Assembly (NCBI RefSeq): GCF_009834225.1
Contig: NZ_CP047176.1
Span: forward strand, 1,178,001-1,242,000
DNA: 64,000 nucleotides
Direction: 5' to 3'
From: Rathayibacter sp. VKM Ac-2759
Lineage (GTDB): Bacteria > Actinomycetota > Actinomycetes > Actinomycetales > Microbacteriaceae
Shown in pieces: positions 52,171-60,900 of the stretch (positions within the stretch are counted from its first letter, which is position 1; the number at the start of each line of letters is the position of its first letter). A program made the position numbers and the translations under genes. The notes beneath the pieces were generated by a model that saw nothing but the letters and a program-made list of their open reading frames with translations, ran no database searches and was not told the DNA's origin.

Positions 52171-53628
52171 CTAGTGGGTCGAGGGGTCCTGCTCGACCTC
52201 GGTGCGGTCGCCCGACCACAGCGTGTGGAAGGTGCCCTCCTTGTCGACGCGCTGGTAGGTGTGCGCGCCGAAGAAGTCGCGCTGGCCCTGCACGAGCGCG
52301 GCGGGGAGTCGCTTCGAGGCGAGCGAGTCGTAGTACGACAGCGCCGCACCGAAACCGGGGATCGGGACGCCCGAGAGCGCGGCGGTCGAGACGATACGGC
52401 GCCAGGCCGCCTCGCCGTTCGCGACGGCTTCGGCGAAGTACGGGTCCTCGAGGAGCGTGGTGATGCCCGCGTCCTCGGCGTACGCGTCGACGATCCGGTT
52501 GAGGAACTGGGCGCGGATGATGCAGCCCGCGCGCCAGATCTTGGCGACGGCGCCCTTGTCGATCTCCCAGCCGTACTTCTCGGCGCCGGCGATGATCGCG
52601 TCGAAGCCCTGCGAGTAGGCGACGACCTTCGAGGCGTAGAGGGCCGCACGGACGTCGTCCTCGAAGCCGTCGTAGAGGGCGACCGGGGTCGGGCGCGAGG
52701 TGACGCGCTTCTGCACCGCGGCGCGCTGCTCGGGCTTCGACGAGACGGCGCGGGCGAACACGGCCTCGGCGATGCCGCCGACGGGCACGCCCAGGTCGAG
52801 CGCGTTCTGCACGGTCCACACCCCGGTGCCCTTCGAGCCGGCCTGGTCGAGCACGACGTCGATGAAGGGGTTGCCGGTGTCGGCGTCGACCTGGCGGAGG
52901 ACCTCGGCGGTGATCTCGATCAGGTACGACTCGAGGTCGCCCTTGTTCCAGGCGTCGAAGACCTCGGCGATGGCAGCGGGCTCGTGGCCGCCGACCGTGC
53001 GCAGCAGGTCGTAGGCCTCGGCGATGAGCTGCATGTCGGCGTACTCGATGCCGTTGTGGATCATCTTGACGAAGTGGCCGGCACCGTCGGTGCCGATGTG
53101 GGTGACGCAGGGCTCGCCCTCGGCGACGGCGGCGATCGACGAGAGGATCGGGCCGAGGGTCTTGTACGACTCGACGGAGCCGCCGGGCATGATCGAGGGG
53201 CCCTTGAGCGCGCCCTCCTCGCCGCCCGAGATGCCGGTGCCGACGAAGTGGATGCCGGTCTCGCGGACCGCCTTCTCGCGACGGATGGTGTCGGTGAAGA
53301 GGGCGTTGCCTCCGTCGACGATGATGTCGCCGGGCTCGAACACCTTCGTGAGCTGCTCGATCACGGCGTCGGTGCCGCGGCCGGCCTGCACCATGATGAT
53401 CGCGGTGCGCGGGGTCTGCAGCGACGCGGCGAAGTCCTCGATCGTCTCCGAGGCGACGAAGCCGGCCTCGGGGTGCTCGGTGATCAGCGTCTCGGTGCGG
53501 CCGTAGGAGCGGTTGAAGACGGCGACGGTGTTGCCCTCGCGGCTGGCGAGGTTGCGGGCGAGGTTCGAGCCCATCACCGCCAGACCGACGACTCCGATGT
53601 TGGCGGTGGCGGTGGGCTTGTCAGACAC
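52171..53628 (-). CDS. gnd: 6-phosphogluconate dehydrogenase, decarboxylating
   Basis: 485 aa, the long homodimeric form. The Rossmann motif is 'IGVVGLAVMGSNLARNLASREG'. The catalytic region is 'GTGISGGEEGALKGPSIMPGG' and 'HFVKMIHNGIEYADMQLIAEAYDLL' (Lys and His-Asn). The C-terminal 'RDFFGAHTYQRVDKEGTFHTLW' is complete. It yields ribulose 5-phosphate and NADPH in the pentose phosphate pathway. GTG start with GAGGAG upstream, so this one has a leader. Confidence 0.97.
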   Translation of the reverse strand: MSDKPTATANIGVVGLAVMGSNLARNLASREGNTVAVFNRSYGRTETLITEHPEAGFVASETIEDFAASLQTPRTAIIMVQAGRGTDAVIEQLTKVFEPGDIIVDGGNALFTDTIRREKAVRETGIHFVGTGISGGEEGALKGPSIMPGGSVESYKTLGPILSSIAAVAEGEPCVTHIGTDGAGHFVKMIHNGIEYADMQLIAEAYDLLRTVGGHEPAAIAEVFDAWNKGDLESYLIEITAEVLRQVDADTGNPFIDVVLDQAGSKGTGVWTVQNALDLGVPVGGIAEAVFARAVSSKPEQRAAVQKRVTSRPTPVALYDGFEDDVRAALYASKVVAYSQGFDAIIAGAEKYGWEIDKGAVAKIWRAGCIIRAQFLNRIVDAYAEDAGITTLLEDPYFAEAVANGEAAWRRIVSTAALSGVPIPGFGAALSYYDSLASKRLPAALVQGQRDFFGAHTYQRVDKEGTFHTLWSGDRTEVEQDPSTH

Positions 53629-53732
53629 GGTTCTCCTCGACGTACGCGTTCAGGGTCGGATTCAGGGTATCGCCGGGGTCCGCCGCGGAGCCCGCACGTC
53701 CGTCGCGAGCGGGTCGCACGGCTGTGCGCGCT

Positions 53733-53798
53733 GAGGGAACCCCGGACCGTCGAGGGAGCCCGCCTCGAGCGGCGGCCTCGACGGTCCGGGGTTCCCTC
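53733..53798. terminator. 23-bp perfect inverted repeat, copy 2
   Basis: Arms 53733-53755 and 53776-53798 with a 20-nt loop ending GGCGG. The 20-bp core is identical to the element at 5196-5255. It lies 5 nt past the GST-like gene stop, a terminator position. Confidence 0.75.
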
Positions 53799-53802
53799 GG
53801 CG

Positions 53803-54819
53803 TCAGGCGCCGTGTCCGGCGGGCACGCGCTCCGAGGGGATCGGGGGCGGCGGAGGAGTGCCGTCGCCGAACGGGCGCCCGCCCAGCTCCTCGCGGCCCG
53901 AGGGCACGAGCCAGCCCGACAGGTCGGGGCCCTTGGGCACCACCCCGGTCGGATTGATGTCGCGCTGCACCTCGTAGTAGTGCGACTTGATGTGGGTGAA
54001 GTCGATGGTGTCGCCGAAACCCGGAGTCGCGAAGAGGTCGCGCGCGTAGCCCCAGAGCGCGGGCATCGCCGAGAGCAGGTTCCGGTTCGCCTTGAAGTGG
54101 CTGTAGTAGACGGCGTCGAAGCGCGCGAGGGTCGTGAAGAGTCGCACATCGGCCTCGGTGATCGTGTCGCCGACCAGGTAGCGCCGGGTCGACAGGCGCT
54201 CCTCGAGCCAGTCGAGCCGGGCCCAGAGGCGGTCGTAGGCCCGCTCGTACGACTTCTGCGAGCCGGCGAAGCCGCACTTGTAGACGCCGTTGTTCACGTC
54301 GTGGAAGACCAGCTCGGCCACCTCGTCGATCTCGTCGCGGTGCTCCTCGGGGTAGAGGTCCGGTGCACCGTCGCGATGGAACGCGGTCCACTCCGTCGAG
54401 AAGTCGAGCGTCATCACCGGGTAGTCGTTGGTGACGACCTCGCCGGTCGGGATGTCGACGATCGCCGGCACGGTGATGCCGCGCGGGTAGTCGGGGAACC
54501 GCTTGAGGAACGCGTCCTGCAGGCGGGGGATCCCGAGCACCGGATCCACTCCGCCGGGATCGAGGTCGAAGGTCCAGCTGCGCTTGTCGTGCGTGGGCCC
54601 GCAGATGCCCATCGAGAGGGCGTCCTCGAGTCCGAGCAGGCGGCGCACGATCACGGCGCGGTTCGCCCAGGGGCAGGCGCGCGAGACCACGAGCCGGTAC
54701 CGGCCCGCCTCCACCGGGAAGCCGTCGCGGCCGTCGGCGGTGATGCGCGTGGGGATGTAGTTGGTGTCGCGGTGGAAGCCGTTCTTCTCCACGTACGAGC
54801 CGAAGTCGTCAGTCGTCAT
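53803..54819 (-). CDS. Xi-class glutathione S-transferase-like reductase
   Basis: 338 aa. 'RLVVSRACPWANRAVIVRRLLGL' holds the catalytic Cys of glutathionyl-hydroquinone reductases (C-P-W-A). 'DLYPEEHRDEIDEVAELVFHDVNNGVYKCGFA' and 'LVGDTITEADVRLFTTLARFDAVYYSHFK' are Xi-class signatures. The E. coli homologue reduces glutathionyl-hydroquinones. Actinobacteria use mycothiol, so the thiol adduct handled here is probably different. Start ATG exactly 6 nt after TAGCGT. Confidence 0.93.
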   Translation of the reverse strand: MTTDDFGSYVEKNGFHRDTNYIPTRITADGRDGFPVEAGRYRLVVSRACPWANRAVIVRRLLGLEDALSMGICGPTHDKRSWTFDLDPGGVDPVLGIPRLQDAFLKRFPDYPRGITVPAIVDIPTGEVVTNDYPVMTLDFSTEWTAFHRDGAPDLYPEEHRDEIDEVAELVFHDVNNGVYKCGFAGSQKSYERAYDRLWARLDWLEERLSTRRYLVGDTITEADVRLFTTLARFDAVYYSHFKANRNLLSAMPALWGYARDLFATPGFGDTIDFTHIKSHYYEVQRDINPTGVVPKGPDLSGWLVPSGREELGGRPFGDGTPPPPPIPSERVPAGHGA

Positions 54820-54825
54820 GCCCGC

Positions 54826-54831
54826 ACGCTA
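54826..54831 (-). promoter_or_regulatory. -10 box of the GST-like gene
   Basis: TAGCGT, GCGGGC, ATG on the minus strand; leaderless type. Confidence 0.6.
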
Positions 54832-54883
54832 GCCAGGCCGGCTGGGTGCGCGGCCCGAGCTGGCGGCGGGAGGCGATCGACGG

Positions 54884-54889
54884 TAGTGT
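54884..54889 (+). promoter_or_regulatory. -10 box of rplY
   Basis: TAGTGT, about 190 nt before the rplY start; it leaves a long structured leader. Confidence 0.4.
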
Positions 54890-54895
54890 CGGCAG

Positions 54896-55077
54896 CTGAA
54901 CTTCGGCGAGGGATGCGCGAGTGCATCCGTGATCGACGCGGTGGAAGCAGGCGAAGCGCCCCGAGAGGGTCGCCCCGGACTTTTCCTCACGCTGACATGC
55001 GTTCGAGTCGAAACCCCGTCCGTGGCCGTCGGCCACGACCCGATCAGGCGGCGCGCTGCGCCGTCGAGGAGAACATC
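54896..55077 (+). promoter_or_regulatory. Structured 5' leader of rplY
   Basis: About 180 nt with three clear stems: GGATGC/GCATCC (54911-54916 with 54923-54928), CGTGGCC/GGCCACG (55021-55027 with 55031-55037) and CGGCGC/GCGCCG (55049-55054 with 55058-55063). The last ends 2-3 nt before the GGAG ribosome binding site. The arrangement suits autoregulation or attenuation; that role is inferred. Confidence 0.45.
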
Positions 55078-55689
55078 ATGGCTGAACTGACCAACAAGGT
55101 CGTCGTCGAGGTCCGCACCTCGTTCGGCAAGGGAGCGGCCCGCAAGATCCGCGCCCAGAACAAGATCCCCGCCGTCCTCTACGGCCACGGCACCGAGCCG
55201 CAGCACGTCACGCTGCCCGGTCACCAGATCCTCCTGCTGACCCGCAAGGCGAACGCGATCCTCGAGCTCGACATCGACGGCGTCGCGCAGACCACCCTGG
55301 TCAAGGACATCCAGCGCGACCCGGTGCGCCAGATCATCGAGCACATCGACCTGGTCGTCATCCAGCTCGGCGAGAAGGTCACCGTCGACATCCCCGTGCA
55401 CGTCGAGGGAGACGCCGCCCCCGGCACCCTCGTCTCGCTCGAGGCGAACACCCTCTCGCTCGAGGTCGACGCCACCAAGATCCCGCAGAACATCGTGGTC
55501 TCGGTCGAGGGCCTCGAGGAGGGGACCCAGATCCTCGCGAAGGACATCGAGCTCCTCGACAACGCGACGCTGCTCACCGACCCCGACGCGCTCGTGGTCA
55601 ACGTGACCGCCGAGGTCGAGCAGGACCTGGGCGAGGGCGAGGACGAGGCGCCCGCCACCGGCGACGTCGTCGCCGAGACCGCCGAGTAG
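55078..55689 (+). CDS. rplY: 50S ribosomal protein L25 (CTC/TL5 type)
   Basis: 203 aa. The N-terminal 5S-rRNA-binding domain (about 1-95) has 'RTSFGKGAARKIRAQNKIPAVLYGHG'. The C-terminal CTC domain (about 100-180) is followed by an acidic tail 'EQDLGEGEDEAPATGD'. GAGGAG lies 6 nt before the ATG. It precedes pth as usual; here it is the first core gene after the 11.6-kb interruption that begins behind prs. Confidence 0.96.
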   Translation: MAELTNKVVVEVRTSFGKGAARKIRAQNKIPAVLYGHGTEPQHVTLPGHQILLLTRKANAILELDIDGVAQTTLVKDIQRDPVRQIIEHIDLVVIQLGEKVTVDIPVHVEGDAAPGTLVSLEANTLSLEVDATKIPQNIVVSVEGLEEGTQILAKDIELLDNATLLTDPDALVVNVTAEVEQDLGEGEDEAPATGDVVAETAE

Positions 55690-55709
55690 TCTCCAGCACT
55701 CACACCCGG

Positions 55710-55740
55710 ACGGGCCCGCCGCGATCGCGAGCGGGCCCGT
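55710..55740 (+). terminator. Hairpin between rplY and pth
   Basis: ACGGGCCCGC (55710-55719) pairs with GCGGGCCCGT (55731-55740), followed by TT. It is 20 nt past the rplY stop and may partly separate pth from rplY. Confidence 0.6.
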
Positions 55741-55795
55741 TCCGCGTCCGGGCTCCGGGCGCCACCACGAGAGCTCTGCTCACGAGAGGAACGAC

Positions 55796-56377
55796 ATGGG
55801 TGACACCTGGCTGGTCGTCGGTCTGGGCAATCCGGGCGCGCAGTACGCCCGCAACCGGCACAACGTCGGCCAGATGGTGCTCGACGAGCTCGCGACGCGG
55901 ATCGGCGGCTCGTTCCGGCGGCACAACCGCGCGAACGCCGTGGTCGCCGAGGGCTTCCTCCGCCCCGGTGGTCCGAAGCTGGTGCTGGGCAAGCCGAACA
56001 GCTTCATGAACCTCTCGGGCGGACCGACGGCGCAGCTGCTCGACTTCTACTCGCTCGAGCCCGCGCGCCTGATCGTCGTCCACGACGAGCTCGACATCCC
56101 CTTCGACACCCTCCGGCTCAAGCAGGGCGGCGGGCACGGCGGGCACAACGGCATCCGCGACATCCTCGCGTCGACCGGCGGAGCCGACTTCCTCCGCGTG
56201 CGCGTGGGCATCGGCCGCCCACCCGGCCGCCAGAGCGCCGCCGACTTCGTCCTGAAGGACTTCGCCGGCCCCGAGCGCGACACGCTGCCGATCCTCGTCG
56301 CCGACGCGGCGGACGCGGTCGAGCTGATCGCCGAGTCGGGAATCGCCGCCGCGCAGCTGAAGTTCCACACGGCGTGA
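55796..56377 (+). CDS. pth: Peptidyl-tRNA hydrolase
   Basis: 193 aa. 'LVVGLGNPGAQYARNRHNVGQMVLD' contains the catalytic His and Asn, then 'KPNSFMNLSGGP' and 'HDELDIPFDTLRLKQGGGHGGHNGIRDI'. It frees tRNA from peptidyl-tRNA that has dropped off the ribosome. GAGAGG precedes the ATG. mfd normally follows directly; here 1.6 kb of repeats and an orphan gene intervene. Confidence 0.97.
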   Translation: MGDTWLVVGLGNPGAQYARNRHNVGQMVLDELATRIGGSFRRHNRANAVVAEGFLRPGGPKLVLGKPNSFMNLSGGPTAQLLDFYSLEPARLIVVHDELDIPFDTLRLKQGGGHGGHNGIRDILASTGGADFLRVRVGIGRPPGRQSAADFVLKDFAGPERDTLPILVADAADAVELIAESGIAAAQLKFHTA

Positions 56378-56401
56378 CTGCGGGGAGCGCGGAGCGCTCC
56401 C

Positions 56402-56522
56402 CGTCTGCGCCGGTCCCAGCGCAGCGCAGCGCAGTCGGCCCGGTCGCGGTGTGCGTTCCGCAGGGCGGGTCGCGTCGGCTGCTCCGAATCGCTTCGCACG
56501 CGATTCGGAGTCGCGCCTCTTC
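56402..56522. repeat. Inverted single copy of the 125-bp repeat
   Basis: Read on the minus strand it matches the units at 57561-57913, including the hairpin GAATCGC-(7 nt)-GCGATTC. It starts 25 nt after the pth stop. Together with the direct copies it brackets the orphan gene with inverted repeats. Confidence 0.75.
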
Positions 56523-56610
56523 CTCGGGCCGTGGCTGCACATCCCGCTTCACCCGTCCGGGAGAGGAAGCGTTCTCGCGCGCCGGGATCGCCTGCGCCGG
56601 TCGAGGTCGG

Positions 56611-56616
56611 TACCGT
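56611..56616 (+). promoter_or_regulatory. -10 box of the orphan gene
   Basis: TACCGT 24 nt before the ATG; a short leader with GAGGGGG as ribosome binding site. Confidence 0.4.
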
Positions 56617-56639
56617 GGCCGGAGATCGAGGGGGTCGGG

Positions 56640-57272
56640 ATGAGCGAGTCGTTCTTCCGGGAGGTCGAGCCGCGTCCGTACGACGAGGACGATCACCTTC
56701 CCGCGTTCGACATGCCCGCCTGGATCGGCCCGCCCTGGCACCGCGCACCGGGGATCAAGCTCCTCGACCACGAGCTCGGCCGCTCCGCCACGACCGTCGT
56801 CGCGCTCGAGTCCGCGCGCTGCTTCGATGAGGGCGTGCTGCTGCGGCTGACCGTGCGCGTCGCCGACACTGGTCGCCGCGCCCGGCAGCGCGTCGTCGAG
56901 TACCTCGAGCGCGCGCACGGCCGGGGGCAGCTGGACGAGCGCTTCGCCCCCGACGGCCTGCGCTGGGGAGTCGCGTTCGCCGACGGCCGCACCGTCACGA
57001 CCCAGGACGAGTCGCCGTGGGCCGGGGCCGAGGACATCCACGACACCCGGATCGCGGGGCCCGTCCTCGAGGGCGGCGGCCGACCCTCCGTCTTCATGGA
57101 CACGTGGTCGCGCGACGTCTGGCTCTGGCCCCTGCCGCCCCTCCCGACCCTCCGCGTCGCCGTCGAGTGGCCTGCCCGCGGTGTCGAGGAGACGGTCACC
57201 TCCCTCGAGGTCGCGCCCCTGCTCGAGGCCTCCGCCCGCTGCCGCCCCCTCTGGCCCGTGCCACCCGCCTGA
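56640..57272 (+). CDS. Orphan hypothetical protein between repeat blocks
   Basis: 210 aa from the ATG at 56640 with GAGGGGG upstream. Soluble, no signal peptide. It is beta-rich with many Trp, Arg and Pro residues: 'FDMPAWIGPPWHRAPGIKLLDHELGRSATTVVALESARCFDEGVLLRLTVRV' then 'FMDTWSRDVWLWPLPPLPTLRVAVEWPARGVEET'. The pattern, an N-terminal P-P-W-x-x-P motif and a C-terminal W-x-W-P-L-P-P, recalls conserved actinobacterial hypotheticals of unknown function. It is flanked by inverted 125-bp repeats and separates pth from mfd. Confidence 0.65.
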   Translation: MSESFFREVEPRPYDEDDHLPAFDMPAWIGPPWHRAPGIKLLDHELGRSATTVVALESARCFDEGVLLRLTVRVADTGRRARQRVVEYLERAHGRGQLDERFAPDGLRWGVAFADGRTVTTQDESPWAGAEDIHDTRIAGPVLEGGGRPSVFMDTWSRDVWLWPLPPLPTLRVAVEWPARGVEETVTSLEVAPLLEASARCRPLWPVPPA

Positions 57273-57324
57273 CCCGTGCGTCCTCGGACGAGTCACCCTG
57301 CGCGGGCGGTCACTCCGTCCCTCG

Positions 57325-57447
57325 CTGATCGAGTAGCCCGCGGAGCGGGTGTACCGAGATCCACCAGCTCCGCAGGGCGGGGTCGGACGGTATCCGTGCT
57401 GAAGTCGGTCGGTCTCGATACGCCCCTGCGGGGCTACTCGACCAGCG
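57325..57447. repeat. Head-to-head pair of REP-like hairpins
   Basis: A forward element at 57325-57361 (CTGATCGAGTAGCCCGCGG ...) faces a reversed one at 57411-57447 (GGTCTCGATACGCCCCTGC ...). The same pair makes up each 167-bp unit at 43639-44343, but the sequence between the two hairpins differs. Confidence 0.8.
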
Positions 57448-57560
57448 GGTGGGGGAACGGGCCCCGTCCTTTCCCCACCACGGAAACGACGTCGTCCGCC
57501 TCCGAGCCGACTCCGCACGTGAGGCTGCAACCCGACCGGCCCACCGAGAGGCGGGGTCGG

Positions 57561-57913
57561 AATCGCGTGCCGAGCGATTCGGAGCAGCCGACGCACCCCG
57601 CTCTGCGGAACGCACCACGCGCTCGAGCCGACTGCGCTGCGCCGGGCGGGGACCGGCGCGGACGACAGGCAGAGGCGCGACTCCGAATCGCGTGCCAAGC
57701 GATTCGGAGCAGCCGACGCACCCCGCTCTGCGGAACGCACCACGCGCTCGAGCCGACTGCGCTGCGCCGGGCGGGGACCGGCGCGGACGACAGGCAGAGG
57801 CGCGACTCCGAATCGCGTGCCGAGCGATTCGGAGCAGCCGACGCACCCCGCTCTGCGGAACGCACCACGCGCTCGAGCCGACTGCGCTGCGCCGGGCGGG
57901 GACCGGCGCAGAC
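57561..57913. repeat. 125-bp tandem repeats, 2.8 units
   Basis: AATCGCGTGC begins at 57561, 57686 and 57811, an exact 125-bp period, nearly identical. Each unit holds the 7-bp hairpin GAATCGC/GCGATTC and a long GC-rich stretch. The stretch 57273-57970 holds only repeats and the mfd promoter. Confidence 0.9.
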
Positions 57914-57958
57914 GGACCAGCGCAGCTGGTCCGCAGAAGCAATATCAGAGGTCCGCAG

Positions 57959-57964
57959 TACCAT
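57959..57964 (+). promoter_or_regulatory. -10 box of mfd
   Basis: TACCAT, 6 nt, then GTG at 57971; leaderless type. It decides the start against an open frame that runs back into the repeats. Confidence 0.55.
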
Positions 57965-57970
57965 CGCACC

Positions 57971-60900
57971 GTGCCCCTCAACGAGATCATCTCGGCGCTT
58001 GCGCGCGCCTCCACGTTCGACGACGCTCTCGCGTACTCGGTGCGCGATGCCGATTTCTCCGTGGCCGACGGGCTCCGCGTGCCGCTGCTCGCAGGCCTCC
58101 TCGAGCGGCGGGCCGAGGCCGGGCGCCCACAGGCCGCCCTGGTCGTGACCGCGACGGGCCGCGACTCCGAGAACATCCGCGCCTCCCTCGGCTGCGTGCT
58201 GCCCGAGGCCGAGGTGGTCGAGTTCCCCGCGTGGGAGACGCTGCCGCACGAGCGGCTCAGCCCGAGCGCCGAGATCGTGGGGCGCCGGCTCGACGCCCTG
58301 CGCCGGATGAAGCAGTGGACGGGGGAGCGCCCGCTGGTGGTCGTCGCCTCCGTGCGCGCCGCCCTGCAGCCGGTCGCCGACAATCTCGCCGACATCGAGC
58401 CGATCCGCCTGGTCAAGGGCACCCGCGGCTACGATCTCGGCCGGATCGCCGCCGAGCTGGTCGATCTCGCGTACGCGCGCGTCGACATGGTGACCCGGCG
58501 GGGCGAGTTCGCCGTCCGCGGCGGCATCCTCGACGTGTTCCCGGCGGTCGCCGAGCACCCGAGCCGCGTCGACTTCTTCGGTGACGAGGTCGACTCGATC
58601 CGGGGCTTCTCGGTCGCCGACCAGCGCTCGCTGCCGGGGGAGTCCGACTCCGTCGTCCTGCCGCCGAGCCGCGAGCTGCTGCTCGTGCCCGCCGTCCGCC
58701 AGCGCGCTCGCGAGATGCTGCACGAGTTCCCGAGCCTCTCGGGCCTGCTCGCGAAGATCGCCGAGGGCATCCCGGTCGAGGGCATGGAGTCGCTCGCGCC
58801 CGCGCTCCTCGAGCGCCTCGTCCCGATCTCGCACTACCTCCCCGAGGGGGCGGCGGTCGCCGTCCTCGCCCCCGAGCGCGTCGCGACCCGCGCCATCAGC
58901 CTCGCCGAGACGAACCGGGAGTTCCTGCAGGCCGCGTGGAGCGCCGCGACCGCCGGCGCCGAGGCTCCGATCGACCTCGCCTCGGGCGAGTTCATCTCAC
59001 TCGGCGCCCTGCGCGACGCCGTGAAGTTCAGCGCCCCCGGCGCCGCGGCCCCCGACCACCCGTGGTGGACCATGAGCACGTTCCGCCAGGGGCCGGCCGC
59101 GGGCGAGGCCGAGGTGCTCCCGGAGGATCTGGGGATCGACGAGATCCTCGCCGTCCGCGTCGAGGGCGAGCCCGTGCCCGGCTTCGGCGGCAACGTCGAG
59201 GGCGCGCTCGCGCACGTCCGCGCCCGCCTCGCCGACGGCTGGACCGTCGTCCTCACCGCGCCGGGACCCGGCACCGTCGAGCGCACCGATCAGGTGCTCG
59301 CCGAGCACGAGGTCGCCGCCCGCATCGTCGCCGACCTGCCCGGCACGCTCGACTCCGGTCTCGCCTACGTGCTGCAGGCGTCGGTCGATCACGGCTTCGA
59401 GGTCGCGGAGGCGAAGCTCGCCCTGCTCACGGACACCGAGTTCTACGGCCGCACGGTCGGCTACGACTCGCGCGCCGTCAAGAAGCTCGCGTCGCGGCGC
59501 AAGAACGTCGTCGATCCGCTGCAGCTCACGCCCGGCGACCACGTCGTGCACGCCACGCACGGCATCGGCAGGTTCGTCGAGCTCTCGCAGCGCGAGGTGT
59601 CCAGCGGCGGGCGCAACGCCGTCAAGACGCGCCGCGAGTACCTCGTGCTCGAGTACGCGCCCAGCAAGCGCGGCTTCCCGGGCGACAAGCTCCTCGTCCC
59701 CACCGACCAGCTCGACCTCCTCTCCCGCTACGTCGGAGGCGAGGCGCCGGCCCTCAGCAAGATGGGCGGCAGCGACTGGGCGCAGGCCAAGAGCAAGGCG
59801 CGCCGCGCGGTCCGCGACATCGCCGTCGAGCTCGTGAAGCTCTACTCCGCTCGGATGGCGTCGCGCGGGCACGCGTTCCCGCCGGACACCCCGTGGCAGC
59901 GCGAGCTCGAAGAGGCGTTCCCGTTCGCCGAGACCCCCGACCAGCTCACGGTGATCGACGAGGTGAAGGCCGACATGGAGCGGCCGATCCCGATGGACCG
60001 CCTCCTCTCGGGCGACGTCGGCTTCGGCAAGACCGAGGTCGCCGTCCGCGCCGCCTTCAAGGCGATCCAGGACGGCAAGCAGGTCGCGATGCTCGTGCCC
60101 ACGACCCTGCTCGTGCGTCAGCACCTCGAGACGTTCCAGGAGCGCTTCGCCGGGTTCCCGGTGCATCTGCGCGCGCTGAGCCGCTTCCAGAGCGCGAAGG
60201 AGTCGAAGGAGACGATCGACGGCCTCGCCGACGGCACGGTCGACATGGTCATCGCGACGCACCGCCTCCTCTCGGACAGCATCGTCTTCAAGGACCTCGG
60301 CCTGCTCGTGATCGACGAGGAGCAGCGCTTCGGCGTCGAGCACAAGGAGAAGCTGAAGGCGCTGAAGAAGGACGTCGACATCCTCTCGATGAGCGCGACG
60401 CCGATCCCGCGCACGCTCGAGATGGCGGTCACGGGCATCCGCGAGATGTCGACGCTGGCCACGCCGCCCGAGGAGCGCCACCCGATCCTCACCTTCGTCG
60501 GCCCGTACTCCGAGAAGCAGATCTCGGCCGCGATCCGCCGCGAGCTGCTGCGCGAGGGCCAGGTGTTCTTCGTGCACAACCGCGTCTCGACGATCAACCG
60601 GGTCGCCTCGCAGCTGGCCGAGCTGGTTCCGGAGGCGCGCATCGCGGTCGCGCACGGCAAGCTCAGCGAGGCGCAGCTCGAGCGCATCATCGTCGACTTC
60701 TGGGAGCGCAAGTTCGACGTGCTCGTCTCGACGACGATCGTCGAGACCGGACTCGACATCCCCAACGCGAACACCCTGATCGTCGACCGCGCCGACAAGT
60801 ACGGCCTCTCGCAGCTGCACCAGCTTCGCGGCCGGGTCGGTCGCGGGCGCGAGCGCGCCTACGCCTACCTGCTCTACGACGAGATGAAGCCGCTCAGCGA

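Noticed and set aside
57561..57913. Possible CRISPR array
   Set aside because: Units are 125 bp and continuous with no variable spacers; no cas genes nearby. The same holds for the 167-bp and 33-bp arrays.
57449..57970. N-terminal extension of Mfd through the 125-bp repeats
   Set aside because: The extension translates repeats and has no Mfd homology; the GTG at 57971 has a -10 box 6 nt upstream.
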